From an uncultured Eubacteriales bacterium (lineage in GTDB: Bacteria; Bacillota; Clostridia; Christensenellales; CAG-138), in the NCBI GenBank assembly GCA_902787375.1, contig CADAGD010000020.1, positions 1-62,820 on the forward strand: a DNA stretch of 62,820 nucleotides, read 5' to 3'. Of the stretch, positions 44,285-54,163 are shown piece after piece. Within the stretch, counting starts at the first letter, position 1. Each line of letters begins with the position of its first letter. The notes beneath the pieces were generated by a model that made no database searches, was not told where the DNA came from, and saw only the letters and a list, made by a program, of their open reading frames with translations. A program made the translations under genes and the position numbers.

Positions 44285-46219
44285 TCAATCAATTACGACG
44301 TGTGAAAAATCAACGGGTTTGAGGCTTGCACCGCCTATAAGACCGCCGTCGATATTCTCCATGGACTTGAGTCCGTGGGCGTTCTTGGCGTTCATGGAGC
44401 CGCCGTAGAGTATGCGGAGCTTGCGTGCCGCGCAGCAGCCGTACATCTCACAGTAGACGCTCCTGATGGCTCCGATGGTGCGGTCAGCCTCCTCATCGGA
44501 AGCGGTCTTGCCCGTGCCGATAGCCCAGATGGGCTCATAGGCGATTATGACGGGAGCGGCTTCCTCGGCGGAAAGTCCCTCAAACGCGGCTCTTACCTGA
44601 CCTGCGAGGAAGTCATCTGTGATGCCCGCTTCGCGCTGCTCAAGGGTTTCGCCGACGCAGACGATGGGGATGATTCCGTTGGCAAGGGCGGCCTTGATGC
44701 GGGAATTGACCGTGGCGTCGGTTTCACCGAAATACTGACGACGCTCGCTGTGACCTATTATGGCGTACTCAACGCCCAGCTCCTTGAGCATGGCGGCGGA
44801 AATCTCGCCTGTGAACGCGCCCTTATCCGCCCAATGGATGTTCTGCGCGCCGAGCTTGACGTTGGTTCCCTTTATGATGGGAGCGACAAAGGGTATGTCG
44901 ATGAAGGGCGGGCAGACGACGACATCCGCCTCGGCGTCCTTTACAAGGGGCACAAGCTCCTTCACGAGGTTTTCCGCCTCGGAGGGGGTCATGTTCATCT
45001 TCCAGTTGCCGGCTATGAATTTCTTGCGGCAGGGCTTGTCGTTGAGAGCGGCGACACCGGGCAGGGTCTTGCCCTCAAGGAATTCGAGGGACGCGCCGCC
45101 GCCTGTGGAGATATGATCCATTTTGGAGCCAAGACCGAACTTATTGACAGCGGAAGCGGAATCGCCGCCGCCGATTATAGTCGTGCCGGCGCAGTTGGCG
45201 CAAGCCTCGGCAACCGCCTTTGTGCCTTCCGCGAACGCATCCATCTCGAAAACACCGAGAGGCCCGTTCCAGACGACGGTCTTGGCTTCCGCGATTATGT
45301 CGGAATAGAGCTTTGCTGTCTTTTCGCCTATGTCAAGTCCCTCAAAGCCGTCGGGGATGCTGTCGAAGGCAACCGTCATACGCTCGGCGTCCTCGGAGAA
45401 CTCCTTCGCCACAACGCAGTCAACGGGCAGGCACATCCTGACGCCCTTCTGCTTCGCCGTTTCCATAAGCTCCTTGGCAAGCTCGATGCTGTTCTCATCG
45501 AGGAGCGAATTGCCGATGTTGAGTCCCATTGCCTTGAAGAATGTGTAGCTCATGGCTCCGCCAATGAGGAGGGTGTCGCATTTATTGAGCAGATTTGTGA
45601 TAACGCCTATCTTGTCGGCAACCTTCTTGCCGCCGAGTATGGCGACAAAGGGTCTGTCGGGATTCTCAAGCGCCTTGCCCATAAAGCCCAGCTCCTTCTC
45701 GATGAGGAAGCCGCATACGGCGGGCAGATAATGCGCAACGCCCTCCGTGGAGGCATGAGCGCGGTGAACCGTGCCGAAAGCGTCCGAAACATATATGTCG
45801 GCATATGAAGCGAGCTTTTTTGCAAATTCGGGATCGTTCTTCTCCTCCTCGGCATGGAAGCGGAGGTTCTCAAGCAGCACTATTTCGCCCTCGTTAAGCT
45901 CGGCGACCTTCTTCGCCGCATCCTCTCCTATAACGTCGGAAGCAAAAGCTACCTTGACATCGGGAAGCAGCTCGGCAAGCCTCTTGGCTACGGGAGCGAG
46001 ACTCATTTCGGGAACGAATTTGCCCTTGGGTCTGCCAAGATGTGAGCAGAGTATGACCTTCGCGCCGTTCTCGACGAGATACTTTATCGTGGGCAGAGCG
46101 CCGAGTATGCGGCTCTCGTCGTCAATACCGAGTTCCTTATTGAGCGGTACATTGAAGTCCACGCGGACAAGCACCTTCTTGCCCTTAACACAGATGTCCC
46201 TAACTGTAAGTTTGTTCAT
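44285..46219 (-). CDS. pgk-tpiA: phosphoglycerate kinase - triosephosphate isomerase fusion
   Basis: A 644-residue bifunctional glycolytic enzyme. Residues 1-395 are PGK ([21 protein letters not shown], the hinge and nucleotide motif [26 protein letters not shown]). Residues 396-644 are TIM ([24 protein letters not shown] with the catalytic His, [15 protein letters not shown] with the catalytic Glu, and [10 protein letters not shown]). PGK makes ATP from 1,3-bisphosphoglycerate; TIM interconverts the triose phosphates. The frame is open through the junction, so it is a true fusion, as known in Thermotoga. The start at 46219 follows GGAGGTC. Confidence 0.97.
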   Translation of the reverse strand: MNKLTVRDICVKGKKVLVRVDFNVPLNKELGIDDESRILGALPTIKYLVENGAKVILCSHLGRPKGKFVPEMSLAPVAKRLAELLPDVKVAFASDVIGEDAAKKVAELNEGEIVLLENLRFHAEEEKNDPEFAKKLASYADIYVSDAFGTVHRAHASTEGVAHYLPAVCGFLIEKELGFMGKALENPDRPFVAILGGKKVADKIGVITNLLNKCDTLLIGGAMSYTFFKAMGLNIGNSLLDENSIELAKELMETAKQKGVRMCLPVDCVVAKEFSEDAERMTVAFDSIPDGFEGLDIGEKTAKLYSDIIAEAKTVVWNGPLGVFEMDAFAEGTKAVAEACANCAGTTIIGGGDSASAVNKFGLGSKMDHISTGGGASLEFLEGKTLPGVAALNDKPCRKKFIAGNWKMNMTPSEAENLVKELVPLVKDAEADVVVCPPFIDIPFVAPIIKGTNVKLGAQNIHWADKGAFTGEISAAMLKELGVEYAIIGHSERRQYFGETDATVNSRIKAALANGIIPIVCVGETLEQREAGITDDFLAGQVRAAFEGLSAEEAAPVIIAYEPIWAIGTGKTASDEEADRTIGAIRSVYCEMYGCCAARKLRILYGGSMNAKNAHGLKSMENIDGGLIGGASLKPVDFSHVVID

Positions 46220-46276
46220 TTCATGACCTCCGAATTTATTTATTGTATTATGCCCCAACGGGCGGGTTTGCATTTG

Positions 46277-47566
46277 TTACATTTCTCTCAGGATGTCCCC
46301 CGGCATGACGGGCTCCGGACAGCTTATAATAAGCCTCTCCTTGGGATGGGGTGCTGACGGGACGCTTTCCCCGTCCTCATTCTTTATCCAAGTCACGTTA
46401 AAGCTCCTTGCGACGTCCGAAGGAGCGAGTATGTTGAGGGAGTCCCCAACCTTGAAGTTGTTCCGCTGCTCGACAAGCGCGGTTTTCGCGCATTCATCAT
46501 AGCTCAACACCGTCGCCATTATGCGGCTGTCCTGAGTATAGCCTCCGGTCTGATACTCCATAAGCTCATCGGGTCTTTCGCCGTAGAGTATGTTGAGGGA
46601 GCTTTTGTTACCGTATGTGCCTCCCCTGCATTTCTCGCTCTCGCGGAAGGCGAAGCCCGTCGTGTACGGTCTGTGGCTAAGGCGCATAAGCTCCTTCATA
46701 ACAAGCTCGACTGGCGCGCCGTCAAGAGCCATTCTGTATGCGTTCGTGGCGGTTGCGACATAGAGTATGGACTTCATGCGTCCCTCAATTTTTATGCAGG
46801 AAATGCCCGCCTCCTCTATCTGCTTGAGGTAGGGAGCCATGCACATATCGCGTGAATTGAGTATGAAGCTCCCCTTTCCGTCGTCCTCTATAGTGAAATA
46901 TTCGCCGTTCTTTCCATGCTCGCGCACCTCGGCGGAATACACGCGCCCATCCTTGACCTCATAGTTCCATCTGCACGGCTGGACGCACTCACCACGATTG
47001 GAATCCCTGCCGTCGATATAGTTCGAGAGCAGACAGCGTCCCGAATAGCTGACGCACATCGCGCCGTGAACGAACATCTCAAGCTCAAGCTCTTCGGGTA
47101 TTCTTGAGCGTATAAGCCGTATCTCGTCAAGCGTCAGCTCACGGGCAAGCACAATGCGGCTTATGCCCTGCTCGTACCAGAACCTTGCGGCTTCCGAATT
47201 CAATGTGTTCGCCTGTGTGGACAGGTGGAGCGCAAGCTCCGGGGCAAGCCTTCGGCATATCCTGATAACGGCGGGGTCGTTGACAATAAGGGCGTCAGCC
47301 CCGCTTTCGCGGAGCAGAGCCACGGTATTTTTAAGCTCGTCAATATCATCATCCCTTATGAACGAATTGACCGTCACATAGACCTTGACATTGCGCTCAT
47401 GGGCGTATTCGATGGTTTCCGGCAGAGTATCGAGCGAAAAATTATCGGCAAGGTTCCTCAGTGAAAAGGATTGAAGTCCCATATAAACCGCGTCCGCGCC
47501 ATAGCGTATCGCTGTCTTGAAGCGTTCCATATTCCCCGCCGGGGCAAGAAGTTCCGGTTTGCTCAT
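46277..47566 (-). CDS. U32-family peptidase-like protein (TrhP/RlhA type)
   Basis: A 429-residue U32 protein. Characteristic segments: PELLAPAGNMERFKTAIRYG at the start, then FVHGAMCVSYSGRCLLSNYI (about 172-191), GECVQPCRWNY, and DMCMAPYLKQI with CIKIEGRMKS. Members once called collagenases are now known to hydroxylate RNA (tRNA ho5U34 or 23S C2501) using prephenate and Fe-S chemistry; the cysteines here fit that. It lies 2 nt from mltG, recalling the Bacillus mltG(yrrL)-yrrN-yrrO neighbourhood. A tRNA hydroxylation role is most likely. Confidence 0.92.
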   Translation of the reverse strand: MSKPELLAPAGNMERFKTAIRYGADAVYMGLQSFSLRNLADNFSLDTLPETIEYAHERNVKVYVTVNSFIRDDDIDELKNTVALLRESGADALIVNDPAVIRICRRLAPELALHLSTQANTLNSEAARFWYEQGISRIVLARELTLDEIRLIRSRIPEELELEMFVHGAMCVSYSGRCLLSNYIDGRDSNRGECVQPCRWNYEVKDGRVYSAEVREHGKNGEYFTIEDDGKGSFILNSRDMCMAPYLKQIEEAGISCIKIEGRMKSILYVATATNAYRMALDGAPVELVMKELMRLSHRPYTTGFAFRESEKCRGGTYGNKSSLNILYGERPDELMEYQTGGYTQDSRIMATVLSYDECAKTALVEQRNNFKVGDSLNILAPSDVARSFNVTWIKNEDGESVPSAPHPKERLIISCPEPVMPGDILREM

Positions 47567-47568
47567 AA

Positions 47569-48882
47569 TCAGTTACCCCAGTAAGGCTTGTACTTTTCAA
47601 CATTTGCGGCATGTTCTTCCGCCGTCTTTGCGAATACGAGCGCGCCTGACTTGGAATCCATAAGGCAGAAGAACAGGTATTCCTCCTCCATATAGCTTTC
47701 ATTCGGGAAGAGTGCCGCCTCTATAGCCGCCATTCCGGGATTGGATATGGGGCCTGCGGGAAGTCCGCTGTACTTGTATGTATTATACGGAGAATCGGTT
47801 TCCAGCTCAGTCTGAGTGAATTCCATGCTGTTGCTCTTGAGTATGTAACCCAGCGTAGCGTCGGAATGGAGCTGCATACCCCGCTGCAATCTGAGATTGA
47901 ATACTGCCGAAACCTTTGTGAAGTCGAAGGGCTTTGCCTCCTTCTCTATCATCGACGCCAGTATAACGACGTCATCCATCGTCAGGTTAAGCTCCTCCGC
48001 CCTCTCAACATACCTTCTTGTATAGATGGCATTGAAGCGATCGAGCATCTTTTCGATAACCTCCTCCTCGGTAGCGTTCTCAAAGACCTCATATGTATCC
48101 GGGAACAGATAGCCCTCAAGCATATATATGCGTCCGCTCCTGCCCTCATCAACTATCTGCTTTACAAACCAGTATTTGTCGGCAAACTTCTTGCCGTCGG
48201 TACAAAGCTCAAGGAAGCGTTCGGTGGATTTTAATACGCCCTGCTCGACAAGCTTTTTGGCTACCGCCTCGACCGTCATGCCCTCGGATATGGTGAACTT
48301 GACCGAACTTCTCGCGGGATTGCCCGAACAGATTATATCCGTTATTTGACCTATATCCATATTGCGCGAAAGCACATATGTACCCGCCTTCAGCCCGGAG
48401 GATTTTCCGAGGAAGTCAACGTACACCTTGAAAACCGCTTTATTGCTTATGAGTCCTTTCTCGCCTTCACCGCCTGCCTCATACAGTATCTTGGCGATGG
48501 CGGACGCGCCGCTGCCCTTGGGTATCTCGACCACTATGGGCGTGGGATCGTTGACATCGACCGGACGTAAGAACTTGTTTACCGCAAAATTCACCGCGAC
48601 GATGACCACGACCAGAGTTATCAGTGCTGCTATAAGCATGGCGACCAAGGGGCTGACCTTGTACCATGCCATGTTATCATTTACGATGCCGGTCTTTTTC
48701 TTCTTCGGCTTCGGGATGTCCGCGGATTTGACATTGACAAAGCTGCCCTCGTCGCCGCGTATCTCCCTCGGCTTGCTTATGACGGTATGCTTCATTGTTT
48801 CGGCAATGTCGCGCCCCTGTTCAATAAGACCTCCGCCGTTTTCATCTTCCGGCTTTTCAAACGGTTTGATATGAATGTTCAT
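47569..48882 (-). CDS. mltG: endolytic murein transglycosylase MltG
   Basis: A 437-residue membrane-anchored lytic transglycosylase that cuts nascent glycan strands during peptidoglycan synthesis. A long charged cytoplasmic N-terminus (to about 75) precedes one membrane helix (about 78-103). The YceG domain follows with MLEGYLFPDTYEV (about 255) and the catalytic Glu in ILASMIEKEA (about 310), then YNTYKYSGLPAGPISNPG. The start has AAAGGAA upstream. It is part of the tight rnj-ylbF-mltG-U32 series. Confidence 0.95.
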   Translation of the reverse strand: MNIHIKPFEKPEDENGGGLIEQGRDIAETMKHTVISKPREIRGDEGSFVNVKSADIPKPKKKKTGIVNDNMAWYKVSPLVAMLIAALITLVVVIVAVNFAVNKFLRPVDVNDPTPIVVEIPKGSGASAIAKILYEAGGEGEKGLISNKAVFKVYVDFLGKSSGLKAGTYVLSRNMDIGQITDIICSGNPARSSVKFTISEGMTVEAVAKKLVEQGVLKSTERFLELCTDGKKFADKYWFVKQIVDEGRSGRIYMLEGYLFPDTYEVFENATEEEVIEKMLDRFNAIYTRRYVERAEELNLTMDDVVILASMIEKEAKPFDFTKVSAVFNLRLQRGMQLHSDATLGYILKSNSMEFTQTELETDSPYNTYKYSGLPAGPISNPGMAAIEAALFPNESYMEEEYLFFCLMDSKSGALVFAKTAEEHAANVEKYKPYWGN

Positions 48883-48893
48883 TTTGATTCCTT

Positions 48894-49232
48894 TCAGTCA
48901 AGCATACTCAGATCAAGCTCGCAGGCTTCGGCGATTATCCTGTAAACATCCCCGACAAGTCGGCTCAGGCTGTATTCCGCCATCAGAAATTCCGAAGCCT
49001 CCCCGTCCATCTGCAAAAGCTCACCGAGCTTTCCGAGCTTTTGGATGCACTCCTCGTCCGTTTCGCCTGAAACCATTGCCGCCTGCGCCCTTAATTGCAG
49101 CTTTTTATACTCCTTGAGCAAAGTATCCGCCATCGACCCGGCTTCTATCCTTTCCTTGGCGGCGGCATATCTTTTGAACTCGCCGCTCTCCCTTATGAGG
49201 GCTGCAAGCTCATTCGCCTTATCGTAAACCAT
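48894..49232 (-). CDS. YlbF/YmcA-family protein
   Basis: A 112-residue all-helical protein of the YlbF/YmcA family, small proteins that, in Bacillus, form a complex modulating RNase Y and development. Evidence is the helical pattern VYDKANELAALIRESGEFKR, the central MADTLLKEYKKLQLRAQA, and EFLMAEYSLSRLVGDVYRII. It lies between rnj and mltG with gaps of 3 and 11 nt. Neighbourhood to an RNase gene fits a role in RNA turnover. Confidence 0.87.
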   Translation of the reverse strand: MVYDKANELAALIRESGEFKRYAAAKERIEAGSMADTLLKEYKKLQLRAQAAMVSGETDEECIQKLGKLGELLQMDGEASEFLMAEYSLSRLVGDVYRIIAEACELDLSMLD

Positions 49233-49235
49233 AAC

Positions 49236-50903
49236 TCAATCGACCTCTATGAATATCGGCATGAGCAGCGGAGCCCGCTTTGTCCTTCCGTAAAGACAGC
49301 TCTTAATGCTCGATTTTATCATATTCTTGATATTGCCCCACTCCGTCTTGTCGCATGATTCAAACATCAACGCCTGCTCACGGGCAATAGCCCTCGCCTC
49401 CTCAAGAAGCTCCTCCGAATCCTTGGCAAAGACGAATCCCTTCGATATAATCTCAGGCTCGCAGGCAAGCTTTCCCGTCTTCTTCTTAATGGCTATGACG
49501 ATAGCGAACATTCCGTCATGCGAGAGCAGCCTTCTTTCGCGCAGTACAGCCGAGCCTATATCTCCGACGCCCGCTCCATCGACCAGGATATTGCCGGATA
49601 CGACCGAGCCGTTGAGCTTTCCGCTCCTTCTTGACAGCTCCAGCACATTGCCGGTATCCATTACAAATATGTTCTGCTCCTTTATTCCGAGCGTTGACGC
49701 CAGACGCGCATGATGGTAGAGATGCCTCGCCTCGCCGTGTACGGGTATGAAGAATTTGGGCTTTATGACGCGCATCATAAGCTTCAGCTCCTCGCGCCTT
49801 GCGTGGCCCGAAACATGGACGTCGGCAAGCCTGTCATACACGACGTTCGCGCCGCGCAGGAAGAGCTGGTTTATGACCTTGCCCACCGCCTTTTCATTGC
49901 CGGGTATAGCGGATGCCGATATGACCACCGTATCGCCCTTGCCTATGTTGAGCTTATGGTTGGCGTTCGCCATGCGGAACAGCCCGCTCATGGATTCACC
50001 CTGTGAGCCTGTCGTGAAAACGCATACCTTGCTGTCCTCGAACCGTTTCAGCTTTTCGACCTCGACTATCGACTCTTCGGGTATATTGAGGTAGCCAAGC
50101 TCCACAGCGATGCGCATTATCATTACCATTGAACGCCCCTGGAAGCACAGCACGCGCCCATGTCTTATGGCGACGTCCGCTATCTGCTGTATTCTGTACA
50201 CGTTCGACGCGAATGACGCCACTATAACCCTGCCGTCGGCGGTATCAAAAACATTCTCGAACGTGCGTCCAAGCTCCATCTCGGAGGGCGTATAGCCCGG
50301 CAGCTCGGCGTTTGTGGAATCCATCATAAGCGCAAGCACGCCTCGGCTTCCGTAATACGCGAATCTCTCAATGTCGATGGGTTCATTGTCTATGGGGGTA
50401 TAATCGACCTTGAAATCCCCCGTGTGTATCACGACGCCGACGGGCGTTGTGATGGCTACAGCCAGCGCACCCGCTATCGAGTGGCTGACCTTTATGAACT
50501 CTATTTTGAAGCAGCCGAGCTGTATGGTATCGCCGGCTACAACGCATCTCAAATCCGCCTTCTTTATCTTATGCTCCTCAAGCTTATGCTCTATAAGCGC
50601 AAGCGTGAACTTTGAGCCGTAGAAAGGCACGTCAAACTTCTGCATGGCAAACGGAACCGCGCCTATGTGATCCTCGTGGCCATGGGTTATTACGAATCCG
50701 CGAACCCTGTCAAAATTATCCTCAAGATACGTCATGTCGGGTATGACCAAGTCAACACCCAGCATATCCTCATCGGGGAATGACAGTCCGCAGTCAACTA
50801 CTATTATATCATCTTCGTACTCCAGGACGGTCATGTTCTTGCCTATCTCGCCAAGACCGCCAAGGGGTATTATTCTAAGCTTTGGGCTTTTCTTTCTTGC
50901 CAA
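49236..50903 (-). CDS. rnj: ribonuclease J
   Basis: A 555-residue beta-CASP metallo-beta-lactamase-fold RNase, with 5'-3' exonuclease and endonuclease activity on mRNA and rRNA precursors. The metal site is seen in FVITHGHEDHIGAVPF (about 68-83), HTGDFKVDYTP and MDSTNAELPG. The beta-CASP part includes ASFASNVYRIQQI and VHVSGHARREELKLM with PVHGEARHLYHH. It starts with TTG at 50903 after AGAGGT; no ATG is placed better. The length is typical. Confidence 0.96.
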   Translation of the reverse strand: MARKKSPKLRIIPLGGLGEIGKNMTVLEYEDDIIVVDCGLSFPDEDMLGVDLVIPDMTYLEDNFDRVRGFVITHGHEDHIGAVPFAMQKFDVPFYGSKFTLALIEHKLEEHKIKKADLRCVVAGDTIQLGCFKIEFIKVSHSIAGALAVAITTPVGVVIHTGDFKVDYTPIDNEPIDIERFAYYGSRGVLALMMDSTNAELPGYTPSEMELGRTFENVFDTADGRVIVASFASNVYRIQQIADVAIRHGRVLCFQGRSMVMIMRIAVELGYLNIPEESIVEVEKLKRFEDSKVCVFTTGSQGESMSGLFRMANANHKLNIGKGDTVVISASAIPGNEKAVGKVINQLFLRGANVVYDRLADVHVSGHARREELKLMMRVIKPKFFIPVHGEARHLYHHARLASTLGIKEQNIFVMDTGNVLELSRRSGKLNGSVVSGNILVDGAGVGDIGSAVLRERRLLSHDGMFAIVIAIKKKTGKLACEPEIISKGFVFAKDSEELLEEARAIAREQALMFESCDKTEWGNIKNMIKSSIKSCLYGRTKRAPLLMPIFIEVD

Positions 50904-50971
50904 AATAATTACCTCTGTAAATCATTCATTATGCCTTTTGTTTTCAACCGACAAGCCGATAAAGCTTAAAC

Positions 50972-52894
50972 TCACGCCCCCGTAAGCTCCGAAAGCCTTT
51001 GGGCGGCGTTCTCCCATTCCTCATAGAGCTTTTCAAGCCTTGATTGAAGCTCGTCAGCCTTTTTTGACAGCTCTCCCGCTTTCACATAGTCCGAGGCATA
51101 CTCATTTGAAGAAAGCTTTTCATTGACATTTCCAAGCTCCGCCTCAGTATCTGCTATGCTCTTTTCAGCGCGCGAAACGGCTGTGCGCGCCTTTGTTATC
51201 TCGCTCTGGAGCTGTTTTTTCTCCTTATATTCCATGGCGTTCGCGGAAAGCTTTTTGCCATCGGCGTTTGAAGTCTCCGCTCTGCTTTCCTTGACCGCCT
51301 CAAGGTAATCGTCATAGCCGCCTATGTATTCACGCATACCGTCGGGGGTCATGTGCAGTATCCTGTCAGCAAGCCTGTTCACAAGGTATCGGTCATGGGT
51401 GACGACTATGACCGTGCCGTCGTACTCATCCAAGGCGTTCTCAAGCGCCTCACGCGAGGCTATATCCAGATGGTTCGTAGGCTCGTCGAGCAAAAGCAGG
51501 TTCGCCCTTGTGAGCATCAGCTTCAGAAGCTGCACCCTCGCCTTTTCACCGCCTGAGAGGAGCGATATCTTCTTTTCCACCTCGTCGCCCCTGAAAAGGA
51601 AGGCGGCAAGCGCGTTTCTTATATCCCTGTGGGATATTGTATTGAAATATTTGTCCCAGACCTCATCAAGCACGGTGTTGTCCGGGTTGAGCGACGCCAT
51701 TGTCTGCTCATAGTATGCCGCCTCGATGTGTGCGCCAAGACAGCACAGTCCCGACGTCGGGCGCATAACGCCCGCGATTATGTTAAGCAGCGTCGATTTG
51801 CCGCAGCCGTTATCGCCCAGCACGAACACCTTCTCGCCCTTTTTGACGAGCATATCAAGTCCGCTGAAAACCTTTTTCGCGCCAAAGCTCTTTGCGAGTC
51901 CTTTGGCTATTACGACGTCATTTCCTCCGCCTTCCTTGGCATGGAACGAGAACTTGATCGCGGCGGAATCCTTTTCAGGCTCGACCAGCGTTTCCTTTAT
52001 GCGGTCAGCCGCCTTCTGCTTGTGCGCGGCGGTAATAAAGTTATGCTCCTGTCCCCATCTGCGCTGCTGCTCGACCATGCCCTCTATGCGCTTTATCTCC
52101 TTCTTCGCTCTGAGATAGCGGCGCATCTCAAGCTCCCTCGCCGTGGAGCGAAGCTCCATATGCCTTGAATAGTTCCCCTTGGATTTAAAGAGCTTCTTGT
52201 CTTTAAGCTCCATTATCTTATTCGTTACCCTGTCAAGGAAGTACCGGTCATGGGATATGACAATGAAGGCTCCCCTGTAAGCCGAAAGGAAATCCTCAAG
52301 CCATTCTATAGCCTTTATATCAAGATGGTTCGTCGGCTCGTCAAGCAGGAGCAGATTCGCGCCCGAAAGCAGCAGCTTTGCAAGCTGAGCCTTATTTCGC
52401 TGTCCTCCCGAAAACAGGCTGACGTCTTTCAAAAGCTCATCCTCGCTAAAGCCCAGCCCCAGGAGCGTTGAGCGCGTCCGCGCCCTGAACGTCATGCCTC
52501 CGGCGTCCTCATATCGCTCACGCAGCCTGTGCTGACGGTCTATAAGCTTATCGTCGGGGCCGTTTTTCAAAAGCTCGTCGTTTATGCCGTCAAGCTCCTT
52601 CTCCATATCAATAAGCTCCGAGAACACGCTTTCAACATAATCGTAAAGAGTGGCGTCCTTTGCCATGACGGTCTGCGCCATGGTTCCTATTCGTGTATCG
52701 TGACCGAACGCGATCATGCCCTCGTCATAAGCCTCCCTGCCCTCTATTACAGAGAACAGCGTTGATTTGCCGCATCCGTTCACGCCTATAAGTCCCACAT
52801 GATCCCCCGGCTCTATCTCGAAGGATAAGCCGTCAAAGAGAACCCGTGTGACAAATGATTTTTTTAAGTTATTAACAGCCAATAAAGGCATCAT
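50972..52894 (-). CDS. ABC-F family ATPase
   Basis: A 640-residue cytoplasmic protein with two ABC ATPase domains and no membrane part. Walker A motifs are GVNGCGKST (about 37) and GDNGCGKSTL (about 355). Signature and Walker B elements are SLFSGGQRNKAQLAKLL plus LLLDEPTNHLDI, and SLLSGGEKARVQLLKL plus LLLDEPTNHLDI. A linker rich in charged helices lies between them, and a C-terminal coiled coil at about 540-630. Such proteins act on the ribosome; this layout resembles YdiF/Uup-type housekeeping members, though antibiotic resistance cannot be excluded. GAGGT precedes two consecutive ATGs. Confidence 0.93.
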   Translation of the reverse strand: MMPLLAVNNLKKSFVTRVLFDGLSFEIEPGDHVGLIGVNGCGKSTLFSVIEGREAYDEGMIAFGHDTRIGTMAQTVMAKDATLYDYVESVFSELIDMEKELDGINDELLKNGPDDKLIDRQHRLRERYEDAGGMTFRARTRSTLLGLGFSEDELLKDVSLFSGGQRNKAQLAKLLLSGANLLLLDEPTNHLDIKAIEWLEDFLSAYRGAFIVISHDRYFLDRVTNKIMELKDKKLFKSKGNYSRHMELRSTARELEMRRYLRAKKEIKRIEGMVEQQRRWGQEHNFITAAHKQKAADRIKETLVEPEKDSAAIKFSFHAKEGGGNDVVIAKGLAKSFGAKKVFSGLDMLVKKGEKVFVLGDNGCGKSTLLNIIAGVMRPTSGLCCLGAHIEAAYYEQTMASLNPDNTVLDEVWDKYFNTISHRDIRNALAAFLFRGDEVEKKISLLSGGEKARVQLLKLMLTRANLLLLDEPTNHLDIASREALENALDEYDGTVIVVTHDRYLVNRLADRILHMTPDGMREYIGGYDDYLEAVKESRAETSNADGKKLSANAMEYKEKKQLQSEITKARTAVSRAEKSIADTEAELGNVNEKLSSNEYASDYVKAGELSKKADELQSRLEKLYEEWENAAQRLSELTGA

Positions 52895-52900
52895 TCTACC

Positions 52901-53413
52901 TCAAATATCCACAGTTACAATATCAATGCCGCCCCGCCTTGCCATGCGCATTGTGGCGGCTGTGCCTGAGCTTTCCTCCCCGGAAAACCCGCAGATGATT
53001 CGCACGGAATGCTCAACAAGGAATCGGTTCCGCTCCATGTAGCAGGACGGCACATAGTCTCTGTAAAGCGAAACAACACGGTAGGCGTGCCTCGCGCAGC
53101 GGCGTTTGCGTTTGGTACTCCCAACGCCGTACGGAAAAACCGCCACAAGCTTCATCTCCTTGAGCTTATGGGACAGCTTCAGAACTATCTCGGCGGCATA
53201 TATATCCACCCCGTCCGCCATGCCGGAAAGGAAGTATCTCGCGCCCTCATTATACGCCCTTATTATCTGGGCCTCAAGTCTCTTTTTGAATCTCAGGCAA
53301 TCCTCGTCGTCCTCAAACTCCCCCCATGGGAGCTTATCGGTTCTGTGTCCCGTGAAGCTCACGCTCAGATTCCTGTCGATGTCATAGCCTTCCGTGCCGT
53401 ATTTAAAACCCAT
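52901..53413 (-). CDS. SLOG-family (DUF1273/YpsA-like) protein
   Basis: A 170-residue Rossmann-like protein: SVSFTGHRTDKLPWG at the start, then GARYFLSGMADGVDIYAAEI with the glycine and Asp motifs, VAVFPYGVGSTKR and a closing CGFSGEESSGTAATMRMARR. YpsA-type proteins bind nucleotide-like ligands and have been linked to cell division in Firmicutes. The start ATG shares a base with the stop of the ATPase gene (TAATG), so the two are translationally coupled. Confidence 0.88.
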   Translation of the reverse strand: MGFKYGTEGYDIDRNLSVSFTGHRTDKLPWGEFEDDEDCLRFKKRLEAQIIRAYNEGARYFLSGMADGVDIYAAEIVLKLSHKLKEMKLVAVFPYGVGSTKRKRRCARHAYRVVSLYRDYVPSCYMERNRFLVEHSVRIICGFSGEESSGTAATMRMARRGGIDIVTVDI

Positions 53414-54126
53414 TACAAGCCTTTCTCTGTATACCTGCCCCAATCCCTGTGCATATAGCGTTCTATCGGGTAGGCTTTGCCTATGTATTCGGGAGCTATC
53501 CCCCTCTCCCGCGCTTCATCTATAAACGCGGAGAGTATTTCGGGCGTTCCGACAGTACCTATAATGGGCAGTCCCGTCCTGCGGCTCACCTCTTTTGTCA
53601 CCTCAAGCCCGTCAAACAGATCGGCTGTTGAGGTTTCATGGGACAGATTGGTGTTATTGAGTATCCCGGTTATATTGAGCCTGCTCACGCCGGTTATCTT
53701 CCGTATCATCTCGATATTCTCCTCGACGCCGGAAGAAAGCGGACGGCGGCAGTTTATTACATACCAAACCTCGAAATTCTCAAGCTCCTTGAAATACCCG
53801 TAATACTGCCCCATTGCGATGGAGCCGACCGGATCGCCACCCACGTCGAATATGACGAGATCCGAATTGTCCGAAAACACCGAGAATATCTCAGGAGGTA
53901 TGCTCGGAACCTCAACACCTGAGCTTGTGAAATTGGGCGATATGAGCCTTATGCCCGCCGCGTCAAGCTCCGCCTTTCTCTCGGTTGAGCGGAAGTACGG
54001 GTTTATGACGTCGATATCGACGAGCGTCACCTTCTGACCTTCCGCCGCCGCCTCAAACGCCATGTTGAGCGCAAGCTCCGTCTTGCCGGAGCCGAAGTTT
54101 CCTATAATTACATAATACCTTTTCAT
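53413..54126 (-). CDS. MinD/ParA-like P-loop ATPase
   Basis: A 237-residue nucleotide-binding protein with Walker A GNFGSGKTELAL (residues 9-20), a switch region VTLVDIDVINPYFRSTERK, Walker B-like LVIFDVGGDPVGS, and a GVSRLNITGILNNTNLSHE specificity segment. It resembles MinD/CobQ-type ATPases, but its Walker A lacks the deviant lysine at the second position. Its job is unknown. It is coupled to the SLOG protein downstream (stop and start overlap), suggesting the two work as a pair. Confidence 0.82.
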   Translation of the reverse strand: MKRYYVIIGNFGSGKTELALNMAFEAAAEGQKVTLVDIDVINPYFRSTERKAELDAAGIRLISPNFTSSGVEVPSIPPEIFSVFSDNSDLVIFDVGGDPVGSIAMGQYYGYFKELENFEVWYVINCRRPLSSGVEENIEMIRKITGVSRLNITGILNNTNLSHETSTADLFDGLEVTKEVSRRTGLPIIGTVGTPEILSAFIDEARERGIAPEYIGKAYPIERYMHRDWGRYTEKGL

Positions 54127-54163
54127 TTATGCCTCTAATTCAATAATGCTTGCCTTTTGCACA

